Of a stretch of 13,150 nt of DNA, positions 5,708 to 13,022 are shown piece after piece. Made by a program: the position numbers and the translations under genes. Origin of the DNA: a bacterium (GTDB lineage: Bacteria > Pseudomonadota > Alphaproteobacteria > Rs-D84 > CACZYB01); the NCBI GenBank assembly GCA_024692925.1, contig JAILLX010000034.1, positions 1 to 13,150 of the forward strand, given 5' to 3'. Each line of letters opens with the position of its first letter. The stretch's first letter is position 1. The notes under the pieces were generated by a model, which was not told where the DNA came from, made no database searches, and worked only from the letters and a program-made list of their open reading frames with translations.

Positions 5708-6797
5708 TTATTTCTTTATATTATTATAAAGTAATGTTGCAGAAAGGAAGTCATCAATATCACCGTCAAGGGTGGATGTAATATTTGATGTTTCAAAATT
5801 TGTTCGCAAATCTTTTATCATCTGGTATGGTTGAAGAACATAGGAACGAATTTGCGCACCCCAACCTATTTCAGATTTTGATTCATTGATTTTTGCCTCC
5901 TTTTCGGCACGCTTTTCAAGTTCAAGATTATATAATCGAGATTTAAGCATACTCATGGCAACATCTTTGTTTTTAAATTGCGACCTTTCGTTTTGGCATT
6001 GAACAACAATCCCCGTTGGAATGTGGGTTATACGAACGGCACTGTCTGTTTTATTAACATGCTGACCACCGGCACCACTTGCACGGTAAGTATCAATTCG
6101 CAAATCTTTTTCTTCTATATGAATTTCAATTTTATCATCAATAACCGGATAGACCCAGACAGAAGCAAAACTTGTATGACGGCGAGCATTACTATCAAAT
6201 GGAGAAATACGAACCAAACGATGAATACCACTTTCACCCTTAAGCCAACCATAAACGTTCATACCAGTAATTTGTAATGTCGCAGATTTTATACCTGCTT
6301 CGTCCCCAGCATGCTCTTCAATCAAATCGACCTTATAACCGTGACGTTCACCCCAGCGGATATACATACGAAGAAGCATTTGTGCCCAATCGCATGCTTC
6401 GGTTCCACCAGCACCACTGTGAATTTCAAGATAGGCAGGAAGATTATCAGCCTCCCCATTCAACATAAGATTTAACTTTTCCTTTTCAAGACTTGATACA
6501 AAATTTTCAAGTTGGATTTCAGTATCAGAAACCAAATCAGAATCATTTTCAAGTTTTGCTAAATCCAAAAGTTCATGAAGATTTTCGTATTCTTTTTTCT
6601 TTGTTTCATAAAGATTGATTTTACGTTCGACCTCTGCCTTTTGCGACATAAGTTTTTGAGCAAAATCAGGGTTATCCCACAAATTAGGAGATGAAGTTTT
6701 TTCCTCTAATTCCTTTAATTCATTGGTTAAAGAGGAGATGTCAAAGACACCCCCTGATTTCGGATAATAAACTTTCTATTTTTCCAAAATCTATCAT
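5708..6797 (-). CDS. prfB: Peptide chain release factor 2, made by programmed +1 frameshift
   Basis: RF2 releases finished peptides at UGA and UAA. The gene starts at ATG 6795-6797, in the overlap TAATG with the upstream gene. It reads 18 codons (ending ...SEIRGCL), meets an in-frame TGA at 6741-6743, and continues in the +1 frame from GAC (Asp) at 6740-6742 to the TAA at 5708. The product has 362 residues (E. coli RF2: 365), and the junction reads RGCL-DISS against RGYL-DYDA in E. coli. Domain marks, in full-length numbering: the anticodon-like tripeptide SPF at 198-200, which is the RF2 type, and the catalytic GGQ at 243-245 in SGAGGQHVNKTDSAVRITH. A start at the TTG codon 6680-6682 would lose 38 N-terminal residues and is not credible. 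Recoding makes RF2 set its own level. A terminator follows. Confidence 0.96.
6740..6755 (-). other. Programmed +1 frameshift site of prfB
   Basis: The sequence AGGGGG TGT CTT TGA C (6755-6740) contains every element of the classical RF2 recoding signal. There is an internal Shine-Dalgarno-like AGGGGG three bases before the slip codon, the slippery CTT (tRNA-Leu re-pairs on TTT), the slow stop TGA, and C after it, the poorest TGA context. E. coli has AGGGGG TAT CTT TGA C. When RF2 is scarce the ribosome slips forward one base and makes RF2. Confidence 0.95.
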
Positions 6798-8257
6798 TAT
6801 TCGATAACCTTTGAACATCCAGAAGTATAAGTCATCAATGATTTATTTTTCTGAATTTCCTTGCGTAAAAGTTTTTCAAAATCGCCATCCGAATTAATCA
6901 TCAAAATTTGACAATTATTCGAAGTATCTTTTATAACAAAAGTATCACCTTCGGAAATATTGCTGATAACATCATAGATACCAACATCAGAAGAATTTGC
7001 CCTTCCACCAAGACCAGTTATTACTGCATAGTCTATTTCATCCTGTGTATCATATGTACCAATATCACCAGTCGAAATAATGTTTAATAATCTTGCCCTT
7101 GTTTTATTTATACTTGAAACATCTTCTATCACATAGATATTAGAAATATTTTCAACATTTTTTATTTGAGGTGTTGTATCGCCATAAATTCTATCAGATA
7201 CAAATGTTCTTTTAATATTTTTATCTAATGTTTTAGGATTTGTTGCATCAAGTTGTTTATAAAACTTTGTCGATGTTGCAGGAACAAGCACAACCCCATT
7301 TTTAGATACACCAACAGCCATAGAACCAGTTTGAACAAAATTACCAGCACGGCGTCCAAGATTTGAAGCAACACCAGAAACAAAACTTTCCTTTGCAGTT
7401 GATAAAATATTTCCACGTTTATCTTCGGTAAATTGATTTAACTCTAGTAAATCATAATTTTCTTCACCACAAGCCTGTCTTGCATCGTAAATATATCCAG
7501 CAAGGACAGCTTCTACAGCACTTCTCCAATTTTCAGATTTATTTGTAAATTGAAGTGTTGAATGATTTTCAAGAAGTTGTGGTATATTCGAAAGTCCCAT
7601 ATCCCCAGCATTAGAAAACTTTCTTGCAACTTCTGGAATTTCGCCACATGATGTTGTCATCAATTCACCAAATTCAAAGAAATTTCCATCATGTGCAATA
7701 GCCGCAGCATAACATTTTTTAGCTGCAGTCAACTTGTTTGTTGCAAGAATACACTCGCTTGATCCCTTGATTGCTGATTTTTCAATTATACCCTTTGATG
7801 AAAGCCATTTATCAAGAGCATATCCCTTATATGCATCACATTTTGTTTTGTATGTCACAAAATTATCTACACCAACAATGTATGAAAGTTGCATATCCAT
7901 AATATCATAATAATCGGCCATAGTTTTATCACTACAATCCGCATATGCACCACCACTTTGAACACGATTTGTGTTATAACATTCCCTATCAAGTCCAAGC
8001 ATATACTTTGTCGCACAATCATCCTGTGAATATTGTGTTGATGTAGTAGTTGTTGTTGTAGTTTTTTTCTTTGTTGAACGTTTTCTTGAAGATGAAGAAG
8101 AACGTCTGTCCGTTGAAATAGAAGTAGAAGTTCTTGACGAAGAAGACTTTCTTTCACCTTCTAATTGTTCAACAGTTTCATCAGCAGAAAACGCAACCCC
8201 AGAAATAAATGAGAATGGAATTAAAGCCAACAACAAAGTTTTGTATGATATTTTCAT
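6797..8257 (-). CDS. Uncharacterised exported protein with Ser/Thr/Lys-rich linker and ten cysteines
   Basis: I do not recognise this 486-residue protein. It starts with a clear Sec signal peptide (MKISYKTLLLALIPFSFISG, likely cut near FSA-DE at 25/26). Residues 37-74 are low complexity: runs of Ser and Arg, then STKKK and seven Thr in a row. The rest is mixed alpha/beta-like and carries ten Cys, at 81, 93, 108, 140, 169, 182, 204, 263, 449 and 481. This even number would allow disulfides outside the cytoplasm. There is no lipobox, LPXTG, clear transmembrane segment after the signal, or enzymatic motif that I know. The start has AAGGAG (8264-8269) six bases upstream and a good promoter at 8291-8319. 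The stop overlaps the prfB start by one base, so it is co-transcribed and probably coupled with prfB. A periplasmic or surface location is inferred. Confidence 0.85.
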   Translation of the reverse strand: MKISYKTLLLALIPFSFISGVAFSADETVEQLEGERKSSSSRTSTSISTDRRSSSSSRKRSTKKKTTTTTTTSTQYSQDDCATKYMLGLDRECYNTNRVQSGGAYADCSDKTMADYYDIMDMQLSYIVGVDNFVTYKTKCDAYKGYALDKWLSSKGIIEKSAIKGSSECILATNKLTAAKKCYAAAIAHDGNFFEFGELMTTSCGEIPEVARKFSNAGDMGLSNIPQLLENHSTLQFTNKSENWRSAVEAVLAGYIYDARQACGEENYDLLELNQFTEDKRGNILSTAKESFVSGVASNLGRRAGNFVQTGSMAVGVSKNGVVLVPATSTKFYKQLDATNPKTLDKNIKRTFVSDRIYGDTTPQIKNVENISNIYVIEDVSSINKTRARLLNIISTGDIGTYDTQDEIDYAVITGLGGRANSSDVGIYDVISNISEGDTFVIKDTSNNCQILMINSDGDFEKLLRKEIQKNKSLMTYTSGCSKVIE

Positions 8258-8290
8258 AAAACTCTCCTTTTAAACCTTAGATTACTTTTG

Positions 8291-8319
8291 ATTTTACACT
8301 TTTTTTAAGGTCTTTTCAA
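8291..8319 (-). promoter_or_regulatory. Promoter of the exported-protein gene and prfB
   Basis: -35 TTGAAA (8314-8319), a 17-base spacer and -10 TAAAAT (8291-8296) face leftwards, about 34 bases before the ATG at 8255-8257. Since no other promoter is evident before prfB, this probably drives both genes. Confidence 0.65.
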
Positions 8320-8357
8320 GATGTAATTTAAAAATTGCATTATTTTTATTTTTTTTG

Positions 8358-8387
8358 ATGACTTTTTAATCCAAAAAGGCTTATAAT
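8358..8387 (+). promoter_or_regulatory. Promoter of alaS-ddl
   Basis: A perfect -10 TATAAT (8382-8387) lies 18 bases after ATGACT (8358-8363), which keeps TGAC of the -35 consensus. The start site would be near 8394, about 45 bases before the alaS ATG. It is back to back with the leftward promoter at 8291-8319 in the 181-bp divergent gap. Confidence 0.6.
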
Positions 8388-8438
8388 ACCGGAATATTGT
8401 AAAAAAGAACAAAATAAGTAAGAAATAAGGCAGATAAA

Positions 8439-11072
8439 ATGAAACTTAATGATATTAGAAAAACTTATACCGACTTCTTTCAGGAAAGAGGTCATACCCT
8501 TGTAAAATCAAGTTCTTTGGTTCCACAAAACGATCCAACTTTACTTTTTACAAATGCGGGTATGAATCAGTTTAAGGATGTATTTACAGGAAAAGAAAAA
8601 CGTGAATATACAAGAGCTACTACTGCACAAAAATGTGTTCGTGCTGGTGGTAAACATAATGATTTGGATAATGTCGGTTATACAACAAGACATCATACTT
8701 TCTTTGAAATGCTTGGAAATTTCTCTTTTGGTGATTATTTTAAAGAACAAGCAATTACTTATGCATGGGAATTTTTATCAAAAGTTTTAAAACTTGAAAA
8801 AGATAGACTTTATTTTACCGTTTATCCAGAAGATACCGAAGCAAGAGAACTTTGGAAAAAAATTGCAAATGTTCCTGACTCAAGAGTTCTTGATATAAAA
8901 GATAATATTTGGGCGATGGGTGATGTTGGGCCATGCGGTTTTGATACAGAAATGTTCTATGATAAGGGACCAGAAGTTGCTGGTGGACTTCCTGGAACTC
9001 CGGATGAAGATGGCGACAGATATATTGAAATTTGGAATAATGTGTTTATGCAATATGAAACACTTCCAACTGGTGAAAAAATTGAACTTAAAAACAAAAA
9101 TATTGATACAGGTATGGGACTAGAACGAATTGCATCAGTTCTTCAGGGTGTTGATGATAACTTTAAAATTGACTTGTTCCAAAACCTTATGAAATATACA
9201 GAAGAAGTTTTGGGCGTAAAAAGAACCGAAGAAAACACTGCATCATTCAAGGTTATTGCCGATCATGTAAGGGCAACTTCGTTCTTAATCGCTGATGGTG
9301 TGCTTCCATCCAACGAAGGTCGTGGTTATGTTCTTCGTAGAATTATGCGTCGTGCCCTTCGTCATATAAATATGCTTGGGGTAAAAGAACCTGCACTTTA
9401 CAAAATTGCAGAAAATGTAAAGGAGCAAATGGCAGATACTTATCCTGAACTTATTGAAGCAGATGCACTTATAAAACAAACAATTAAAACAGAAGAAGAA
9501 AACTTTGGTCAAACACTTGATGCTGGACTTAAAATTTTGGATAACGAGATCGCAAAAACAAGTGGTAAAGTATTAAGTGGAGAAAGTGCATTTAAACTTT
9601 ACGATACTTACGGTTTTCCATTAGATTTAACTGCTGATATTTTAAGAAACAGAAATATGACTGTGGATACTGTTGGCTTTGATAAAGCTATGGCTGAACA
9701 AAGAAATAAATCAAAAAAAGCCTCAAATTTTAAAGGCGAGGCTGGAAATCAAAAAGTTTGGTACGATGTAAAATCAAAGGTTGGTACAACTGAATTTATT
9801 GGATATACTGATTTAACTTCTGTATCAACAATCAAAGCTGTTGTTAAAAACGGTTCTATTGAAGAAAAGGCAACTATGGCAGATAGTGATGAAATTTTTG
9901 TTATAGTTGATAAAACACCATTCTATGCAGAATGTGGCGGTCAAATTTCCGATACTGGAATTGTAAAAATCAATGGAAAATCATATGCCGTTTCTGATGT
10001 AAAAAAGGCTTTGGATAATGTTATATTCCACAAAATTGATCTATCTATCGGTGATACAATTTCCGTTGGTGATACAATAGAAATGATTGTTGATAAAGAT
10101 TCAAGAAAACGCATTATGGCAAACCATTCTGCAACACACTTGCTTCAAAAGGCATTACAAGAAATTGTTGGTAAAAATGTTGCACAGAAAGGATCATGGG
10201 TTGGTGAAAACGGCTTAAGGTTTGATTTTGCAAATCCAAAAGCTTTAACCTTTGAACAAATACAACAAGTTGAAAAATTAGTAAACAAATATATCGCTGA
10301 TAAAATGGAAATTTCTAAAAAAGAAATGCCTATTGATGAAGCAAAAAAAACCGGTGCAATGGCTTTGTTTGGTGAAAAATATGGTGATATAGTTCGTGTT
10401 GTAAATATGGGCGGTGTTTCAATTGAACTTTGTGGTGGTACACATTGCGATAATACTTCTGAAATTGGTTTCTTTAAAATTTTAAAAGAAGAATCTGTTG
10501 CATCAGGTGTTCGTCGTATTGAAGCGATTACTCTTAATGATGCATTTGATATGGCGACAAAATATAACCTTGATATAACAAAATCACCAGAAATTTTGAT
10601 TGTTGAACTTCAAGAAAAACTTCGCAAAGAAAAAGAAGTAGAGCAAGATAAACTTGCCCGTGAATTTGAAGAAAAAAGAAAACAAGAAGTTGAACTTCAA
10701 AATAAACAAATCAATACCGTTGTAAGTGGTGTTAAAAAAGAAACTGTAAATGGAAAGAATTTTGTTTACGGAGTTTATGAAAATATTTCTGCTAAAATAT
10801 TGAAACCTGCAACTGATAGTTTAAGAAAAGATGCAAAAAATACGGTGATACTTCTTATCGCATCAGAAGGAGCAAAAGTTTCGGTCCTAACTGCGGTAAG
10901 TGGTGATTTAACAGGCAAAATCTCGGCTGTTGATTTGGTTAAAAAGTCGGCTGAAATGCTTGGCGGTCACGGTGGTGGCGGAAGACCTGATTTGGCACAG
11001 GCAGGTGGTACCGATGCATCGAATGCAAATGCTGTTATTAATATGATTAAAACAGAAATTGAAAAAATATAG
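8439..11072 (+). CDS. alaS: Alanyl-tRNA synthetase
   Basis: AlaRS charges tRNA-Ala in the cytoplasm and hydrolyses mischarged Ser- or Gly-tRNA-Ala. The 877 residues match the usual bacterial length (E. coli 876). The class II catalytic domain is at about 1-250 with FTNAGMNQFKDVFTG (37-51) and the block GKHNDLDNVGYTTRHHTFFE (71-90). The tRNA-recognition region follows. The editing domain carries the zinc ligands H563 and H567 (HSATH) and C665 and H669 (CGGTH). Then comes a charged coiled coil at about 725-760 and the glycine-rich C-terminal domain (GGHGGGGRPDLAQAGG, 842-857). The start ATG has TAAGG (8426-8430) eight bases upstream. ddl follows after only seven bases, so the two form an operon. 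It ends in TAG, unlike the TAA of the other genes. No defect seen. Confidence 0.98.
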   Translation: MKLNDIRKTYTDFFQERGHTLVKSSSLVPQNDPTLLFTNAGMNQFKDVFTGKEKREYTRATTAQKCVRAGGKHNDLDNVGYTTRHHTFFEMLGNFSFGDYFKEQAITYAWEFLSKVLKLEKDRLYFTVYPEDTEARELWKKIANVPDSRVLDIKDNIWAMGDVGPCGFDTEMFYDKGPEVAGGLPGTPDEDGDRYIEIWNNVFMQYETLPTGEKIELKNKNIDTGMGLERIASVLQGVDDNFKIDLFQNLMKYTEEVLGVKRTEENTASFKVIADHVRATSFLIADGVLPSNEGRGYVLRRIMRRALRHINMLGVKEPALYKIAENVKEQMADTYPELIEADALIKQTIKTEEENFGQTLDAGLKILDNEIAKTSGKVLSGESAFKLYDTYGFPLDLTADILRNRNMTVDTVGFDKAMAEQRNKSKKASNFKGEAGNQKVWYDVKSKVGTTEFIGYTDLTSVSTIKAVVKNGSIEEKATMADSDEIFVIVDKTPFYAECGGQISDTGIVKINGKSYAVSDVKKALDNVIFHKIDLSIGDTISVGDTIEMIVDKDSRKRIMANHSATHLLQKALQEIVGKNVAQKGSWVGENGLRFDFANPKALTFEQIQQVEKLVNKYIADKMEISKKEMPIDEAKKTGAMALFGEKYGDIVRVVNMGGVSIELCGGTHCDNTSEIGFFKILKEESVASGVRRIEAITLNDAFDMATKYNLDITKSPEILIVELQEKLRKEKEVEQDKLAREFEEKRKQEVELQNKQINTVVSGVKKETVNGKNFVYGVYENISAKILKPATDSLRKDAKNTVILLIASEGAKVSVLTAVSGDLTGKISAVDLVKKSAEMLGGHGGGGRPDLAQAGGTDASNANAVINMIKTEIEKI

Positions 11073-11079
11073 GTGTAAT

Positions 11080-12285
11080 ATGGAAAAAACAAAAGTTGCT
11101 GTCTTTTTTGGCGGTCCGTCATTTGAACATGATGTAAGTATTTTAACTGGACTTCAGGTTATGCAAGTTATTGATATAACTAAATACGAACCTATTCCTG
11201 TTTATGTTGATATTGATGGTAATTGGTGGACAGGAAAGGCTTTGCTTGATATGCGAAATTATCCTTTGAATGAAAGGATAAAGAAAAATCTTTTCCAAAT
11301 TGCAATTCCTGTTGGAAGAAAAAATAATAGTCCAAAATTTTCTATTTCTAACCCTAAAATTTTTGGAAAAAAGTTTATTGATTTTGATATTGCATTTTTT
11401 GCGTTCCATGGCAATGGTGGCGAAAATGGTCCAATGCAAGGTGTGATGGAACTTTTAAATATTCCATATACCGGTGCGGATATTTCTTCATCAACTTTGT
11501 ATATGAGTAAGGCAGAAACAAAGGCAATATGCCGAAATTTAGGGATAAATGTTTTGGATGAAGTAATTATTTCCAAACCAAACATTACCGAAAAATTCAA
11601 TATATCAGAATTAACAAAGGGAATAAAGGTAAAATATCCCGCATTTGTAAAACCTGCAAATCTTGGAAGTTCAGTTGGTATTTCAAAGGTTAAAAACAAG
11701 GAAGAATTGCAATCTGCTATACTTAATGTATTTAAACTTGATAATACCGTTATAGTTGAACCATTTGTTGCAAATCTTAAAGAATACAATATTGCAGTGA
11801 TGAAAAATTTGGATGGCGAAATAATAACTTCGGTTATTGAATCTCCTGTTGAAAAACATGAATTTTTGGATTTCAAAGATAAATATCTTGCGAATGATGG
11901 TGCAAAAAAAGTTGGGCCTGTGAAACTTGCTGTTCCAACCGAAGGACTTCTTTCTATGGGTAGAGAATATGCACCAAAGTTGGATAAAAAATCACAAAAT
12001 TTCATTGAAACATCCGCAAAGAAATTATTCGAATATATGGGTGCAACCGGCAACCCAAGAATTGATTTTTTGTGCGATACTAAATCAAAGAAAATTTGGC
12101 TTAATGAAGTAAATCCTATTCCTGGGGCATTTGCATTTTATCTTTGGGAAAAATCAAAATACAAAATCAATTATTCAAAACTTATTGATATAATAATAAA
12201 AAATGGATTTAAAAATTTTGATGCAAGACAGAAAAATATTGATTTAAAATCATCCGCATCAATAATCTTTAAAAAACACAACTAA
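11080..12285 (+). CDS. ddl: D-alanine--D-alanine ligase-family ATP-grasp ligase
   Basis: Members join two D-alanines with ATP for peptidoglycan precursors. The 401 residues are longer than typical Ddl (about 305-370). Visible: FEHDVSILTG (15-24); HGNGGENGPMQG (110-121, usually HGxxGEDGxxQG); the ATP-grasp loop FVKPANLGSSVG (189-200); the grasp glutamate in VEPFV; RIDF (327-330); and NEVNPIPG (342-349), giving metal ligands D329, E343 and N345. Two positions depart from the textbook family. The active-site loop reads EFLDFKDKYL, with Leu where Tyr is usual (YDYxxKY), and the end motif has P-G-A instead of P-G-x-T. From memory, a long alphaproteobacterial Ddl branch looks alike, so this is probably a true but divergent Ddl. 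The start ATG 11080-11082 follows AGGTG (11071-11075); an earlier TTG at 11059 would overlap alaS and adds only an unalignable tail. The gene lies 7 bases after alaS. Confidence 0.82.
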   Translation: MEKTKVAVFFGGPSFEHDVSILTGLQVMQVIDITKYEPIPVYVDIDGNWWTGKALLDMRNYPLNERIKKNLFQIAIPVGRKNNSPKFSISNPKIFGKKFIDFDIAFFAFHGNGGENGPMQGVMELLNIPYTGADISSSTLYMSKAETKAICRNLGINVLDEVIISKPNITEKFNISELTKGIKVKYPAFVKPANLGSSVGISKVKNKEELQSAILNVFKLDNTVIVEPFVANLKEYNIAVMKNLDGEIITSVIESPVEKHEFLDFKDKYLANDGAKKVGPVKLAVPTEGLLSMGREYAPKLDKKSQNFIETSAKKLFEYMGATGNPRIDFLCDTKSKKIWLNEVNPIPGAFAFYLWEKSKYKINYSKLIDIIIKNGFKNFDARQKNIDLKSSASIIFKKHN

Positions 12286-12320
12286 AAAAATTCCCCGTCA
12301 AATTGGCGGGGATTATTTTT
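12286..12320. terminator. Bidirectional terminator between ddl and carD
   Basis: The stem 12292-12299 with 12305-12312 (TCCCCGTC with GGCGGGGA, one G-T pair) has a 5-base AAATT loop. On the right it is followed by TTATTTTT for ddl; on the left by seven A (12284-12290), giving a T run for carD transcripts. It sits in the 48-bp gap between the two convergent genes. Confidence 0.88.
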
Positions 12321-12333
12321 ATAAGGACCCGAA

Positions 12334-12900
12334 TTATTCTTCTTCGTCCTCGTCTTCGATTTTAACAGCTTCCTTTTCTTTATTAGACTGTTGTTTTTTA
12401 TCTTCTTTTTCAATAATACCTTCGATTTTTGCAACAGCTTCATCAGATGGAAGTCCGAAAATAGCAGCATATTCATCAGCAAGACGACCAAGAGCTTGTT
12501 CATAAATTTGTCGCTCACTAAATGATTGTTCAACACGATCTGCACGCTTATATAAATCACGCACGACTTCTGCTACGACTAAAGGATCACCAGAATTGAT
12601 TTTTTCTTCATATTCCTGAGCACGCTTTGCCCACACAATTCGTTTTTGTTGTGGAGCCGTTTTCATAATATCAATAGCTTTTTTAATTTCATATTCGCTG
12701 GAAAGTTTTCTTAATCCAGATAATTCAATTTTATCAACAGGTATTTTCAAAGTCATTCTATTTTTTGCAAATAAAATAACCAAAAACTCGATTTTAAAAC
12801 CAGCAATTACTTCTTCGGTAATTTCCTTTACCTGACCAACGCCATGTGTAGGATATACCACATAATCGCCAACTGTAATTTCCCATTCATTTTTTGCCAT
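12334..12900 (-). CDS. carD: CarD/CdnL-family transcriptional regulator
   Basis: CarD/CdnL proteins bind the RNA polymerase beta subunit and stabilise open promoter complexes, notably at rRNA and growth genes. The 188 residues show the RNAP-interaction domain at about 8-60 (ITVGDYVVYPTHGVGQVKEI, then MTLKIPVDKI) followed by LRKLSS. The helical DNA-binding part contains the conserved WAKRAQEYEEKINSGD (90-105), whose Trp at position 90 is the expected wedge residue, then VAEVVRDLYKR and SERQIYEQAL. The tail 163-188 is highly charged, ending in a run of Asp/Glu; such tails vary among relatives. The Shine-Dalgarno GGAG lies seven bases before the ATG at 12898-12900. It is a single-gene unit, convergent with ddl and divergent from uppP. 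Confidence 0.93.
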   Translation of the reverse strand: MAKNEWEITVGDYVVYPTHGVGQVKEITEEVIAGFKIEFLVILFAKNRMTLKIPVDKIELSGLRKLSSEYEIKKAIDIMKTAPQQKRIVWAKRAQEYEEKINSGDPLVVAEVVRDLYKRADRVEQSFSERQIYEQALGRLADEYAAIFGLPSDEAVAKIEGIIEKEDKKQQSNKEKEAVKIEDEDEEE

Positions 12901-12935
12901 TTAACTACTCCGCACATTAAAAATAAAAATAGTAA

Positions 12936-12964
12936 TAGAATATCAAAAAATATTACTGTATAAT
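12936..12964 (+). promoter_or_regulatory. Promoter of uppP, overlapping that of carD
   Basis: A plus-strand perfect -10 TATAAT (12959-12964) is preceded at 17 bases by TAGAAT (12936-12941), a weak -35. The start near 12971 would give a leader of about 52 bases ending in the Shine-Dalgarno GAGGA (13013-13017). Confidence 0.45.
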
Positions 12965-12998
12965 ATGGCATTATATCAAAAAACCTTGGATAACACAA
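12959..12998 (-). promoter_or_regulatory. Promoter of carD, overlapping that of uppP
   Basis: On the minus strand a perfect -10 TATAAT (12970-12975) is preceded at 17 bases by TTGTGT (12993-12998). The predicted start near 12963 leaves a leader of about 62 bases. The -10 is the mirror arm of the plus-strand TATAAT at 12959-12964, forming the palindrome TATAAT-ATGGC-ATTATA. Confidence 0.5.
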
Positions 12999-13022
12999 GT
13001 ATTTTTTAGATTGAGGATAAAA

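Noticed and set aside
6680..6682. TTG as the start of prfB
   Set aside because: It would remove 38 N-terminal residues; the upstream ATG plus frameshift signal restores normal RF2 length and sequence.
11059..11079. TTG start for ddl, giving seven extra residues inside the alaS end
   Set aside because: The ATG at 11080 follows AGGTG and places the conserved start of the domain (KVAVFFGG) at the usual distance from the N-terminus.
11259..12053. A 264-codon open frame antisense to ddl, and a 198-codon one antisense to pheT (2250-2846)
   Set aside because: Both lie wholly inside strongly supported genes; long antisense frames are expected from the codon bias of these AT-rich genes, and the translations are low-information with no domain.
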